64,000 nt of DNA from Halalkalibacter oceani (GTDB taxonomy: Bacteria > Bacillota > Bacilli > Bacillales > Bacillaceae_D). Where the stretch lies: assembly GCF_023715705.1 (NCBI RefSeq), contig NZ_JAMBOS010000001.1:248001-312000 (forward strand). The letters run 5' to 3'. The notes under the pieces were generated by a model. The model did not search any database and was not told where the DNA came from. It saw only the letters and a program-made list of their open reading frames with translations. The position numbers and the translations under genes were made by a program. This document shows, one piece after another, positions 46,617-56,475 of the stretch (its first letter is position 1; each line of letters begins with the position of its first letter).

Positions 46617-46979
46617 ATGTCAGCTAAAGTGTTAATCGTTGATGATGCAGCATTTATGAGAATGATGATCAAGGACATTTTAACGAAAAACGGGTTTGAT
46701 GTCGTTGGCGAGGCCAATGATGGCGCCCAAGCGGTTGAAAAATATCAGGAGCTGTCGCCTGAACTTGTAACAATGGATATTACAATGCCGGAAAAAGATG
46801 GCATTACTGCCTTGAAGGAAATTAAATCATTTGATCCTGAGGCGAAGGTGATTATGTGCTCCGCGATGGGGCAACAGGCGATGGTCATTGATGCCATCCA
46901 GGCCGGTGCGAAGGATTTTATCGTCAAGCCATTTCAGGCTGATCGCGTCTTGGAAGCGATCAAAAAGACCATTGGGTAA
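46617..46979 (+). CDS. cheY: Chemotaxis response regulator CheY
   Basis: A 120-aa single receiver domain. Acidic pair Asp9-Asp10, phosphoacceptor Asp54 (VTMDITMP), and the conserved Lys in VKPFQ are present. Phosphorylated by CheA, it binds FliM and FliY. No cheA is present in this operon, so its kinase must be encoded elsewhere or be absent. Confidence 0.97.
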   Translation: MSAKVLIVDDAAFMRMMIKDILTKNGFDVVGEANDGAQAVEKYQELSPELVTMDITMPEKDGITALKEIKSFDPEAKVIMCSAMGQQAMVIDAIQAGAKDFIVKPFQADRVLEAIKKTIG

Positions 46980-47003
46980 GCAGAAAGAGGAGAGTGGGTT
47001 TTC

Positions 47004-47690
47004 ATGCAGCAAAGACGAATCATCGCTTTCGTAATTCTCCTTCTCCTCACATGCCTTCAACCAGCTTTTGCCCTGGCGGAGCAACCAGATGAAAACCGCA
47101 CTGTAACGGAGTCGCTCCAGCAACCTGAAACGGAAGCAGCTGAGGAAGAAGCCGGGACCGCAGAAAGCGAAGTGGAAACGGTCATTTCAGAGTCGGAACC
47201 GAACGCGGAATTTTCGGAGCCGAACACGTTTCTCATGTTCGTTCAGATGATCGCGGCGCTTTCTTTTGTTGTTTTGTTGATGTATGTGCTGCTGCGCTTT
47301 TTCTCAAAGCGTTCCCAGGCATTTCAATCAAATCAGATGCTGCAAAATATCGGCGGCGTCCCGCTTGGAGCCAATCGCTCCGTACAAGTCGTCAAGGTCG
47401 GAAATCGCCTGCTTGTTGTCGGGGTGGGTGAGACGATCCAGCTTTTAAAAGAAATTGACAATGAAGATGAAATGAAGCAGCTTCTTATGCAGAGAGAGGA
47501 ACAGTTTGCCCAGTTGAATCAGCCGTTTAACCGTCTCGTCTCCACAATTAAGGGGCGTGGTAAACAAGCTCCGGCAACTGCGGAAACGAATCGGGACGCG
47601 TTCAAACAACTGCTTGCCAAGCAGCTGCAAGATGTTTCGCACTCACAGGATAAGCTGCACGATGCTGTAAGGGAGCGTGACAAAACGTGA
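47004..47690 (+). CDS. fliZ: Flagellar biosynthesis protein FliO/FliZ
   Basis: A 228-aa protein with a signal peptide (residues 1-26, hydrophobic run IIAFVILLLLTCLQPAFALA), an acidic extracytoplasmic segment, one membrane helix near residues 75-96 (FVQMIAALSFVVLLMYVLL) and a cytoplasmic FliO domain (VPLGANRSVQVVKVGNRLLVVGVGETIQLLKEI). Helps assemble the FliP ring. Its stop overlaps the fliP start. Confidence 0.92.
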   Translation: MQQRRIIAFVILLLLTCLQPAFALAEQPDENRTVTESLQQPETEAAEEEAGTAESEVETVISESEPNAEFSEPNTFLMFVQMIAALSFVVLLMYVLLRFFSKRSQAFQSNQMLQNIGGVPLGANRSVQVVKVGNRLLVVGVGETIQLLKEIDNEDEMKQLLMQREEQFAQLNQPFNRLVSTIKGRGKQAPATAETNRDAFKQLLAKQLQDVSHSQDKLHDAVRERDKT

Positions 47691-48394
47691 TAGATACTAT
47701 GATCATACCGGCAATCACCAACATTCCGGGCATCGATTTTGGCAACTTTCTTTCTGATGATCCGGCCAATGTGGCGACAACGCTCCAATTGCTGCTCGTT
47801 TTAACAGTTTTGTCACTGGCTCCATCGATTTTGATTTTAATGACAAGCTTTACGAGAATCGTGATTGTGCTGTCGTTTGTCCGGCAGGGACTGGCAACGC
47901 AATCGATGCCGCCGAACCAGGTGTTGATCGGCATTGCACTCTTTTTAACTTTTTTTATTATGGCGCCGGTTTTTGCCGAAGTGAATGAGCAGGCGTTAAC
48001 TCCATTTTTTAATGGTGAGATTGACCAGGCAGAAGCATTTGATCTTGCCGCCGCACCGATGAAGGAGTTTATGGCGCAGCACACGCGTGAGAAGGATTTG
48101 GCGTTATTTATGGGATATGGCGGCTATGATCGTCCGGAAACGCTTGATGATATTCCGCTGACGGCGCTCGTTCCCGCTTTTGCGATCAGCGAGCTGAAAA
48201 CGGCCTTTCAAATCGGCTTCCTGATTTTTGTGCCATTTCTCGTGATTGATATGATCGTCGCCAGCGTGCTGATGTCAATGGGAATGATGATGCTTCCTCC
48301 GGTCATGATTGCGTTACCGTTTAAAATACTTTTATTTGTGTTAGTGGATGGGTGGTATTTGATTGTTCAATCACTGCTGATTAGTTTTAATTAG
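47687..48394 (+). CDS. fliP: Flagellar export gate protein FliP
   Basis: Core of the FliPQR export channel. The 235 aa include an N-terminal hydrophobic segment, SLAPSILILMTSFTRIVIVLSFVRQGLATQSMPPNQVLIG, and AFAISELKTAFQIGFLIFVPFLVIDMIVASVLMSMGMMMLPP, both FliP signatures, with about four membrane helices. GTG 47687 (overlapping the fliZ stop) or ATG 47699 could be the start. Confidence 0.96.
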   Translation: MIDTMIIPAITNIPGIDFGNFLSDDPANVATTLQLLLVLTVLSLAPSILILMTSFTRIVIVLSFVRQGLATQSMPPNQVLIGIALFLTFFIMAPVFAEVNEQALTPFFNGEIDQAEAFDLAAAPMKEFMAQHTREKDLALFMGYGGYDRPETLDDIPLTALVPAFAISELKTAFQIGFLIFVPFLVIDMIVASVLMSMGMMMLPPVMIALPFKILLFVLVDGWYLIVQSLLISFN

Positions 48395-48412
48395 AGGGAT
48401 GGTGTGTAGGGT

Positions 48413-48682
48413 ATGAGTTCTGAATTTGTGATCAGCATGGCTGAAAGTGGAGTGTGGACTGTTCTACTCGTGGCAGGACCGTTATTAATTATCGCTTTAG
48501 GACTCGGTTTGCTCGTCAGTATTTTCCAGGCCACGACGCAAATTCAAGAGCAGACATTGGCGTTTATCCCGAAAATTGTCGGAGTACTTGTCGCCTTGGT
48601 GATTTTTGGCCCGTGGATGCTGTCGTATATGACAAATTTTGCGTATCAGATTTTTAATAATCTGCATCGGTATATTGGCTAA
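48413..48682 (+). CDS. fliQ: Flagellar export gate protein FliQ
   Basis: An 89-aa two-helix membrane protein of the FliPQR gate, with LVAGPLLIIALGLGLLVSIFQATTQIQEQTLAFIPKIV. SD AGAGGGATGG region before ATG 48413. TAATG overlap with fliR. Confidence 0.96.
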   Translation: MSSEFVISMAESGVWTVLLVAGPLLIIALGLGLLVSIFQATTQIQEQTLAFIPKIVGVLVALVIFGPWMLSYMTNFAYQIFNNLHRYIG

Positions 48683-49458
48683 TGACTGAATTTTTATCAC
48701 TATTACCTGCTTTTCTGCTTGTGTTTGTCCGCGTGCTGGCCTTTTTCACCGTCCTGCCGCTGTATGCCCATCGTACAGTACCGAATACGTTCAAAGTCGG
48801 CATTTCTTTGTTTCTTGCCTGGATCATGATTTTTACGATTGACGCACCGATGCTTGTGTTTGATGGCACTTATTTCTTACTTATTATTAAGGAAGTTCTT
48901 GTCGGCTTACTTGTCGGTCTGCTGGCGACGATCCTCCTCTATGCCATTCAGGTGGCCGGGGGGTTCATTGATTATAATATGGGCTTTTTAATTGCGAATA
49001 TTGTCGACCCTCAGACGGGAGCGCAAAGTCCGCTTATCGGAGGGTATTTATATACATTTGCCTTATTATTTTTACTTGCGGTTAACGGTCATCATCTGCT
49101 GCTTGACGGCATTTATTACAGCTATCAATATGTACCGATGGAGCAGGCGTTTCTGCCGCTTGGCCAGGAGAACATCGTCTGGCATGCCGTGTCGACGTTT
49201 AATGCGATGTTTGTCATCGCCTTTCAAATGGCTTTTCCGATCGTCGGCTCGCTCTTTCTCGTCGATGTCGGGCTCGGGATGATTTCCAGAGCCGTTCCAC
49301 AGATGAATGTCTTTGTCGTCGGTTTACCATTGAAGATACTCGTCGGGCTGCTGCTGCTGACGGTTTATATGGGAGCATTTATGATGGTCGTCCGGGGATT
49401 GTTTGATCAAGTAATCGTAGCAATGCGCACATTGCTCGCCATGCTGGGAGGAGCATAA
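48682..49458 (+). CDS. fliR: Flagellar export gate protein FliR
   Basis: A 258-aa integral membrane protein with about six hydrophobic helices, including FLLVFVRVLAFFTVLPLYAHRTVPNTFKVGISLFLAW, completing the FliPQR gate. It starts on the fliQ stop and is followed 2 bases later by flhB. Confidence 0.95.
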   Translation: MTEFLSLLPAFLLVFVRVLAFFTVLPLYAHRTVPNTFKVGISLFLAWIMIFTIDAPMLVFDGTYFLLIIKEVLVGLLVGLLATILLYAIQVAGGFIDYNMGFLIANIVDPQTGAQSPLIGGYLYTFALLFLLAVNGHHLLLDGIYYSYQYVPMEQAFLPLGQENIVWHAVSTFNAMFVIAFQMAFPIVGSLFLVDVGLGMISRAVPQMNVFVVGLPLKILVGLLLLTVYMGAFMMVVRGLFDQVIVAMRTLLAMLGGA

Positions 49459-49460
49459 GC

Positions 49461-50540
49461 ATGATTAGGCTGAACCTGCAATTTTTTGCCGAAGAAAAAA
49501 CGGAAAAAGCAACACCGAAAAAGCGGATGGATCAGCGGAAGAAAGGACAAGTCGCCAAAAGTACAGACGTCAATACGGCGATTATCCTGCTTTTGGTTTT
49601 CCTCTTTCTTTGGCTATTTGGCGGCATGCTTGGTCAAACGCTGATTAATTTATTGAAGCATACGTTTCAAACGTATTTGCTGATGGATATAACAGGATCG
49701 AGCTTCGGCAGCATCTTTTATGAATTGACGATGGAATCAGCGATGGTTTTATTGCCGATTATGCTGATTGCGCTGATTGCCGGAGTGGCGGCGAGCTATA
49801 TACAGGTTGGCTTCCTCTTTGCGCCGGAAGCGGTCAAAATGAAGCTGTCGAAACTCGACCCGATTCAAGGGGCAAAACGGATTTTTTCCGTGCGCGCGCT
49901 TGTTGAATTTTTAAAATCAATGCTGAAAATCTCGTTCGTCGGCGTCGTGGTTTTCGTCATCATTTGGACAAGCCTAGAAGATATCATGCTCTTATCGCAA
50001 AAAAGTGTTGCTGACGGCTTCTATGTCGTGGCACAGTTAACCGCTACATTAGGGGTCGCAGTGGCGATTCTGCTCTTAATCCTGTCGGTGCCGGATTATC
50101 TGTATCAGCGCTACGATCATGAGAAGCAAATGAGAATGTCGAAGAAGGACATTAAGGATGAGCATAAAAATATGGAGGGCGATCCGAAAATCAAATCGAA
50201 GCGGAAGCAGAAGCAAATGGAGATGGCGATGCAGCGGATGATGCAGGAAGTCCCTAAAGCTGACGTCGTCATTACAAATCCGACTCACTTTGCGGTTGCG
50301 TTGCGCTATGATGAGACGAAATCAGATGCCCCGGTCGTCGTGGCAAAGGGTGTTGACTTTGTCGCTCAAAAAATAAAAGGGGTGGCGGCCAAGCACGAGG
50401 TTGTCACCGTGGAAAACAAGCCGTTGGCGCGGGCGCTTTACCAACAGGCCGACATCGGTCAGCAAGTTCCGGAAGAACTGTTTAAAGCTGTTGCCGAAGT
50501 GCTTGCCTATGTGTACCGTCTGAAAAACAAAAAAGCATAA
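49461..50540 (+). CDS. flhB: Flagellar export switch protein FlhB
   Basis: Switches export specificity from hook to filament after autocleavage. Its 359 aa contain four membrane helices (residues about 35-210), the N-terminal motif EEKTEKATPKKRMDQRKKGQVAKS, and the autocleavage site NPTH at residues 273-276. The C-terminal part after NPTH is homologous to YlqH in this window. SD GGGAGGAGC. Confidence 0.97.
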   Translation: MIRLNLQFFAEEKTEKATPKKRMDQRKKGQVAKSTDVNTAIILLLVFLFLWLFGGMLGQTLINLLKHTFQTYLLMDITGSSFGSIFYELTMESAMVLLPIMLIALIAGVAASYIQVGFLFAPEAVKMKLSKLDPIQGAKRIFSVRALVEFLKSMLKISFVGVVVFVIIWTSLEDIMLLSQKSVADGFYVVAQLTATLGVAVAILLLILSVPDYLYQRYDHEKQMRMSKKDIKDEHKNMEGDPKIKSKRKQKQMEMAMQRMMQEVPKADVVITNPTHFAVALRYDETKSDAPVVVAKGVDFVAQKIKGVAAKHEVVTVENKPLARALYQQADIGQQVPEELFKAVAEVLAYVYRLKNKKA

Positions 50541-50613
50541 AAAGCGAATATTTAACGTTGGATAAGAGAGACATCCAGTCAGGAATGAATTTATTTATGA
50601 AGGAGAGACCGTC

Positions 50614-52650
50614 GTGGGAGCAAGAGATCTATCTGTATTATTAGGTGTTATTTTAATTGTCGCCATGCTTATCATCCCATTGCCGCCGGCGATGCTGGAT
50701 GTGTTAATCATCATCAATATCTCTCTTGCTCTTATTATTATTCTGGTGGCGATGAATACGCGCGAGCCTTTGCAATTTTCTATTTTTCCTACCTTGCTTT
50801 TACTCGTTACATTATTCCGATTAGGTCTGAACGTATCGACGACAAGATCGATTCTAGGAAATGCCGAGGCTGGAAATGTGATCGATACGTTCGGGAACTT
50901 TGTCGTCGGGGGAAATGCGCTCGTCGGCTTTGTCGTCTTTTTAATTTTGATCATCATCCAGTTTGTCGTGATTACTAAAGGGGCAGAGCGGGTGTCCGAG
51001 GTTGGGGCGCGCTTCACGCTAGATGCGATGCCAGGAAAGCAAATGAGTATTGATGCCGATCTGAACGCCGGGATGATTTCCGATGCTGAAGCGAAGGAAA
51101 GACGGGAAAAGATCGAGCGGGAAGCTGATTTTTACGGGGCGATGGACGGGGCGAGTAAATTCGTTAAAGGGGATGCGATCGCCGGTATCGTCATCGTGAT
51201 TATTAATCTTATTTTCGGTCTTGTGATCGGAATGATGCAAATGGGGATGAGTTTAGGTGATTCGGCGAATACGTTCACGCTGCTTACGGTCGGGGACGGA
51301 CTTGTCAGTCAGATTCCGGCGCTGTTAATTTCAACGGCAACCGGGATCGTCGTAACAAGAGCGGCATCCGAAGGAAGCTTGGGTCATGATATTACGAAGC
51401 AGATTTTCGCGTATCCGAAGATGCTCTATATTGCCGGGGGAACGATCTTCCTCTTAGGAGTCTTGACGCCGATCAACATGCTCCTGACGACGCCGATTGC
51501 CCTTATTTTAGTAATTGGCGGCTACCTGCTTTCGAAGCAGGAAACGAAGCTGTTGACGGAAGAAGCGAGTGAGGAGGAGGAAGACGAGACAGACGATATG
51601 AAATCGCCGGAGAGTGTCGTCAACCTCTTGCAAATTGATCCGATTGAATTTGAGTTCGGCTATGGATTAATCCCGCTAGCCGATGCGAATCAGGGCGGCG
51701 ATTTACTTGACCGGGTCGTGATGATCCGGCGGCAAATGGCGCTTGAGCTCGGGATGATCGTGCCTGTGATCCGGATTCGTGACAACATCCAGCTGCAGCC
51801 GAACGAATATACGATTAAAATAAAAGGAAACGAAGTCGCGAAGGGAGAGCTGCTGCTTGACCATTATATGGCGATGAGTCCTGGGATTGAAGATGAATCC
51901 ATTGTCGGTATTGAGACAATTGAGCCGGCGTTTGGACTTCCGGCATTGTGGATCGGGGAAGAGATGAAGGAGCAGGCGGAACTGGCGGGCTATACGGTCG
52001 TTGATCCGCCGTCGGTTGTTTCGACTCACTTGACTGAAGTGATTAAACGCCACGCTCATGAGCTTCTGGGACGACAGGAAACGAAACAGCTCGTCGATCA
52101 TCTGAAGGAAACGTATCCGGCTCTTGTCGAGGAAGTGACGCCGAATACGGTCTCGATTGGTGACATCCAGAAAGTATTAACGAACCTGCTGAAGGAGAAT
52201 ATTTCGATTCGGAATTTGCCGATTATCTTTGAAACATTGGCTGATTATGGACAAATGACGAAGGATATGGATTTGGTTACTGAATATGTGCGCCAGTCAT
52301 TATCCCGTCAAATCTCGAAGCAGGTGACGACTCCGGGTGAACCGCTCTATGTGATTACGTTAAGCGGGAGTGTGGAGAAGAATGTCGCTGAAGCGGTCCA
52401 GCAAACCGAGCACGGCAACTTTATTTCCATGGATCCGGCGCTTTCACAGCAAATTCTTGAGTCGGCCGCGACGGAAACCGACCGTCTCTCACAAATGGGA
52501 CAAACGCCTGTTGTCCTTTGTTCTCCTGCTGTACGAATGTATGTTAGACAGATGTTTGAACGGTATTTGCCTCATGTTCCGATCCTGTCATACAATGAGC
52601 TTGAGGCTGATGTCGAGGTGCAAAGTGTAGGGGTGGTGAATGTTGAATGA
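50614..52650 (+). CDS. flhA: Flagellar export protein FlhA
   Basis: The largest export gate protein, 678 aa. The N-terminal half has about eight membrane helices and the conserved FHIPEP-type loop (NAGMISDAEAKERREKIEREADFYGAMDGASKFVKGDAIAG). The C-terminal half is the cytoplasmic chaperone-docking domain. The start is GTG 50614 after GAAGGAGAG. It overlaps flhF by ATGA. Confidence 0.97.
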   Translation: MGARDLSVLLGVILIVAMLIIPLPPAMLDVLIIINISLALIIILVAMNTREPLQFSIFPTLLLLVTLFRLGLNVSTTRSILGNAEAGNVIDTFGNFVVGGNALVGFVVFLILIIIQFVVITKGAERVSEVGARFTLDAMPGKQMSIDADLNAGMISDAEAKERREKIEREADFYGAMDGASKFVKGDAIAGIVIVIINLIFGLVIGMMQMGMSLGDSANTFTLLTVGDGLVSQIPALLISTATGIVVTRAASEGSLGHDITKQIFAYPKMLYIAGGTIFLLGVLTPINMLLTTPIALILVIGGYLLSKQETKLLTEEASEEEEDETDDMKSPESVVNLLQIDPIEFEFGYGLIPLADANQGGDLLDRVVMIRRQMALELGMIVPVIRIRDNIQLQPNEYTIKIKGNEVAKGELLLDHYMAMSPGIEDESIVGIETIEPAFGLPALWIGEEMKEQAELAGYTVVDPPSVVSTHLTEVIKRHAHELLGRQETKQLVDHLKETYPALVEEVTPNTVSIGDIQKVLTNLLKENISIRNLPIIFETLADYGQMTKDMDLVTEYVRQSLSRQISKQVTTPGEPLYVITLSGSVEKNVAEAVQQTEHGNFISMDPALSQQILESAATETDRLSQMGQTPVVLCSPAVRMYVRQMFERYLPHVPILSYNELEADVEVQSVGVVNVE

Positions 52651-53792
52651 AAGTAAAGAAGTATTTCGCAGCGACGATGCCGGAAGCGATGAAACGGATC
52701 CGCGGTGAATTAGGCGATGAGGCTGTTATCCTCCATTCCAAGGAAGTGAAAACAGGCGGAGTGTTCGGCCTGTTTGCGAAGAAACAGCTGGAGGTAGTCG
52801 CTGCGGTGGACCCGGGTCCGGCGAAAATTCGTAAGGAAGGACGGATTAAGACTGCCGCTCCGGTCACACCTCCCCCCGCACGGGTTAAGCCGGCCGAGCA
52901 GGAACGTCTTCTTAAGGAAATGAATCAGTTGAAAGCGATGATCGGTGAGCTGGCGACAAAAGAACAGGCCAATCAGAGCGAGGGTCATGAGTATCCTCGC
53001 CCGTTTCAGGCGGTTGAGGATCAGTTGAAAAAGCAGGGTGTTTCTAAGCAGATCCGTCTGCAACTGCTCAAGCACGCCTTAAAAGAGTGGTACGAGCAGC
53101 CCGAAGCAGAACGGACCGGGCTGGACGTGCAAAAGGAGCTTGGCCGTTACCTTGAGCATGAATTGGCCGGCGTACCGTTTGGCGGTCTTTCCTTTTCGAA
53201 GAAAATGATTAACATCGTTGGACCGACGGGTGTTGGAAAAACGACGACGATTGCCAAGCTTGCTGCCCATCTCCTCCTTAAAAAGCAAAAGAAAGTTGCG
53301 CTGATTACGACAGACACGTACCGGATTGCCGCGATTGAGCAAATTAAAACCTATGCGAAGATCTTAAATATCCCGCTGGAGGTAGCCTATTCGATTGACG
53401 ACTTTTCACGGGCGGTCTCGCAATTTGAACAGTACGATTATATTTTGGTTGATTCAGCCGGGAGAAATTTTCGCAACCCGCTTTATATCGAGGAGCTGGC
53501 GAAGGTTATTGATTTTGAACAGCAGGCAGAGACTTTTCTCGTTCTTTCATTAACGGCAAAATATGAGGATATGAATGAGATCATCCACCAGTTTTCTTTA
53601 CTTCAGATCGAAAAGGTGATTTTAACAAAGCAGGATGAAACAGCGAGCTTGGGAGCACTGCTCAATATTCCATTGGAGCATGGGAAAGGAATTGCTTATA
53701 TTACGAACGGGCAAAACGTACCGGATGATATAATGGAAGCAACGGTTCCTTATGTGATCCGCTCTGTGCTAGGGGTGGATAAGCATGTATGA
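52647..53792 (+). CDS. flhF: SRP-like GTPase FlhF (flagellar placement)
   Basis: Third SRP-family GTPase of the window; it sets flagellar position and number. The 381 aa comprise a basic/Pro-rich B domain (first 100 residues), an N domain, and a G domain with [28 protein letters not shown] and LVDSAGRN. Overlaps flhA and flhG. Family standard. Confidence 0.96.
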   Translation: MKVKKYFAATMPEAMKRIRGELGDEAVILHSKEVKTGGVFGLFAKKQLEVVAAVDPGPAKIRKEGRIKTAAPVTPPPARVKPAEQERLLKEMNQLKAMIGELATKEQANQSEGHEYPRPFQAVEDQLKKQGVSKQIRLQLLKHALKEWYEQPEAERTGLDVQKELGRYLEHELAGVPFGGLSFSKKMINIVGPTGVGKTTTIAKLAAHLLLKKQKKVALITTDTYRIAAIEQIKTYAKILNIPLEVAYSIDDFSRAVSQFEQYDYILVDSAGRNFRNPLYIEELAKVIDFEQQAETFLVLSLTAKYEDMNEIIHQFSLLQIEKVILTKQDETASLGALLNIPLEHGKGIAYITNGQNVPDDIMEATVPYVIRSVLGVDKHV

Positions 53793-54645
53793 CCAGGCTG
53801 AAAGCTTACGCAGGATGATGGATGCTCCGAATGCCGAGGCGAAGGTGATCGCCGTGGTCAGCGGCAAAGGAGGCGTTGGCAAGTCCAATATTAGTCTCAA
53901 TTTCGCGATTTCGCTTGCGAAGAAGGGACAGCGTGTGGCGATTATAGACCTTGATATCGGGATGGCAAATGTCGATATTCTGATGGGGCTTTCGCCGCGC
54001 TATCATATTATGAATCTACTTGATTCCGAGCTGTCGATCTGGGATATTATCGAGCAGGGACCCGAAGGCATTGCCTATATTGGCGGCGGCTCGGGTTTCT
54101 CAAAGTTTGTCGAGCTGGACGATCGGAAAATGGAACGCTTTTTCTCTCAATTTGAAATAATCGGACAGCATTTTGATTATATTATTTTGGATATGGGAGC
54201 AGGGGCTACGAAAGACAGCATTCAGTTTATTCTGGCGGCGGATGACGTGCTAGTTGTGACGACGCCGGAACCGCCGGCGATGACCGATGCTTATGCGATG
54301 GTCAAGTATATTTACTTAAATGAGGGGAAGATGCCTCTTCATATTGTTGTCAATCGAGCCGATTCAGATAAAGAGGGAAAGCGAACGCTGGCCAGTTTTC
54401 AACGTGTCGCCAGCCAATTTTTGCAAAAAGAGCTGAACCCTTTAGGCTATATCCCGGCAGATCCGATCGTGCAAAAAGCTGTTAAAGCGCAGGTTCCGTT
54501 TGTCCTTTACAAAAAGGATGCCAAGGCCAGTTTGGCAATGGATAAACTGACGGCGCTTTATTTAGGAGAAACGACGAAGAAAGCTGCCGGTTTCAGTCAA
54601 TTAATTTCAAGGGTTAAGCATCTTTTCAAGGAAAAGCAAGGTTAA
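53785..54645 (+). CDS. flhG: MinD-like ATPase FlhG (YlxH)
   Basis: Activates FlhF and controls flagellar number. The 286 aa have the deviant Walker A GKGGVGKSNISLNFAISLAKKG, DLDIGMANVDILMG and a C-terminal amphipathic helix (QLISRVKHLFKEKQ) for membrane binding. Start ATG 53785 inside flhF. Followed by a 108-base gap before cheB. Confidence 0.95.
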   Translation: MYDQAESLRRMMDAPNAEAKVIAVVSGKGGVGKSNISLNFAISLAKKGQRVAIIDLDIGMANVDILMGLSPRYHIMNLLDSELSIWDIIEQGPEGIAYIGGGSGFSKFVELDDRKMERFFSQFEIIGQHFDYIILDMGAGATKDSIQFILAADDVLVVTTPEPPAMTDAYAMVKYIYLNEGKMPLHIVVNRADSDKEGKRTLASFQRVASQFLQKELNPLGYIPADPIVQKAVKAQVPFVLYKKDAKASLAMDKLTALYLGETTKKAAGFSQLISRVKHLFKEKQG

Positions 54646-54753
54646 GCGTCAAAGGAACAGCGCCAAAGGTTGAAAGCTTGCCGGGTTTGGCGGCGATTCG
54701 AAAAAGAGCTCGACGTACAGACGAGAAAATTTTGGAGAAAGTTAGGGATAAAC

Positions 54754-55815
54754 GTGGAAAGGAAAATTCAAGTACTTGTCGTTGATGATTCTGCATTTAT
54801 GCGGAAAGTAATCTCAGATATGCTTAATCAGGATCCGCGTATCCACGTTATTGGCACCGCTCGTAATGGGGAAGATGCACTTCGTAAACGGAAGCAGCTT
54901 CGCCCTGACGTCATGACTCTTGATGTGGAAATGCCGATTATGAATGGATTGGAAACATTAAAGCATGTAATGAATGACGACCCTTGCCCGGTCGTGATGA
55001 TCAGCAGCACAACGAAGCAAGGGGCAGAAAATACGCTGTTGGCAATGGAATATGGCGCGGTTGACTTTGTCACGAAGCCTTCCGGCGCGATTTCACTTGA
55101 TATTGACCGCGTTGAAAATGAAATCGTTGAAAAGGTGGTGTATGCGGCAAGGGCACGTCTCCGCCGCTCTTCACCGAAGCCGATTATTCAGCCGCGCGAA
55201 ACCCAGTTTGCGACAAGGCAAAAACGGGCCTCGTCGTCTCCGGCTCGGCAAATGATCGCCATTGGAACGTCAACCGGAGGACCGAAAGCGCTGAAGGATG
55301 TTATTACGAAGCTTCCGGGCTCGTTGAAAGCGCCGGTTTTAATCGTCCAGCACATGCCGGCCGGCTTTACCCGTTCGCTGGCGGAACGTCTTGATTCACT
55401 GTCAGAAATAACGGTAAAAGAAGCGGAGAATGGTGATGTTTTACAAGACGGAATCGCGTATATTGCCCCGGGAGGCTATCATTTATCGGTCAGGGAACAG
55501 CATTCCTCCTATGTGATCGAGACTCATTTGGAGGAACCGAGGCGTGGGCACCGCCCGGCGGTTGATGTGATGTATGAATCGCTTGCGGCGATCGATGACA
55601 TTGAAACGATTGCCGTGATTATGACGGGCATGGGCGCTGACGGCTCTGAAGGATTAATGAAGCTGAAGCAATCCGGCAGCTGTTACGCGATTGCCGAGGC
55701 GGAGGAATCATGCGTCGTCTTCGGAATGCCGAAGGTCGCAATCCGTACGAAATTAGTTGATGAGGTTGTTCATATTCAGGAAATTGCCGGCCGGATTATA
55801 CGTCAAGTTCACTAA
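54754..55815 (+). CDS. cheB: Chemotaxis protein-glutamate methylesterase CheB
   Basis: Removes methyl groups from receptors and deamidates Gln. The 353-aa protein has an N-terminal receiver domain (VLVVDDSAFMRK, phospho-Asp in LDVEMPIMNG, Lys in VTKPSG), a linker, and a C-terminal esterase with Ser in GTSTGGPKAL, His in QHMPAGF and Asp in TGMGADGSEG. GTG 54754 is the likely start; the frame is open back to TTG 54670, which would add 28 residues not typical of the family. In B. subtilis cheA and cheW follow; here cheC does. Confidence 0.95.
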   Translation: MERKIQVLVVDDSAFMRKVISDMLNQDPRIHVIGTARNGEDALRKRKQLRPDVMTLDVEMPIMNGLETLKHVMNDDPCPVVMISSTTKQGAENTLLAMEYGAVDFVTKPSGAISLDIDRVENEIVEKVVYAARARLRRSSPKPIIQPRETQFATRQKRASSSPARQMIAIGTSTGGPKALKDVITKLPGSLKAPVLIVQHMPAGFTRSLAERLDSLSEITVKEAENGDVLQDGIAYIAPGGYHLSVREQHSSYVIETHLEEPRRGHRPAVDVMYESLAAIDDIETIAVIMTGMGADGSEGLMKLKQSGSCYAIAEAEESCVVFGMPKVAIRTKLVDEVVHIQEIAGRIIRQVH

Positions 55816-55830
55816 GAAAAAGGAAGGGGG

Positions 55831-56475
55831 ATGACGATGGATTTTTTGCAACGGCTCAAGCCTTATCATCTTGATGTGTTAAAAGAGATCGGTAACATTG
55901 GCGCAGGTCATGCGGCGACTGCTTTGTCCCAGCTTTTGAACAAAACGATTGAAATGAGCGTGCCTGCGGTACGGATCGTTTCCTTTCAGGAGCTGCCAGA
56001 GCAGGTCGGAGGTGCTGAAACTGAAGTGGCGGCCATTTTTTTAAGAATTGAGGGAGAGGCTCCGGGAAGTCTGTTTTTCATCTCGAAAATTGAAGATATT
56101 GAAAAAATCGTACGTCAGCTGACGGGGATCACCTCTTTTCAACTGCAGTCCCCCCCTTATCATGAAGTTGGAATTTCGGCTTTTCAGGAGATCGGCAATA
56201 TTTTGGCCGGCTCATATTTGTCATCGTTTTCAGATTTTACGAAATTGAGTTTGCAGCCGTCTGTACCAGGCTTCAGTGTCGACATGGCTGGGGCGATTTT
56301 AAGCTATGGTTTGATTGAGCTTTCACAGGTTGGCGATTCTGCAATCGTCATTGATACACAAATAAAAGAGCTTGATGGGGACGAAGAGCAAATGAAGGGT
56401 CACTTCTTTCTTTTACCAGATCCTGATTCATTTGAGGTGATTTTTTCGGTATTAGGGGTGGGAGAAAATGAGTAA
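55831..56475 (+). CDS. cheC: CheY-P phosphatase CheC
   Basis: A 214-aa adaptation protein with two phosphatase centres [18 protein letters not shown] (near residue 20) and [14 protein letters not shown] (near 125); each has the Glu and Asn needed for CheY-P hydrolysis. It binds CheD. ATG 55831 or 55837 could be used after AGGAAGGGGG. Only 15 bases separate it from the cheB stop, so no room remains for cheA or cheW. Confidence 0.95.
   Translation: MTMDFLQRLKPYHLDVLKEIGNIGAGHAATALSQLLNKTIEMSVPAVRIVSFQELPEQVGGAETEVAAIFLRIEGEAPGSLFFISKIEDIEKIVRQLTGITSFQLQSPPYHEVGISAFQEIGNILAGSYLSSFSDFTKLSLQPSVPGFSVDMAGAILSYGLIELSQVGDSAIVIDTQIKELDGDEEQMKGHFFLLPDPDSFEVIFSVLGVGENE

Noticed and set aside
54670-54753. 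28-residue N-terminal extension of CheB from TTG 54670
   Set aside because: Upstream residues have no family counterpart; GTG 54754 starts the receiver domain in the standard way.
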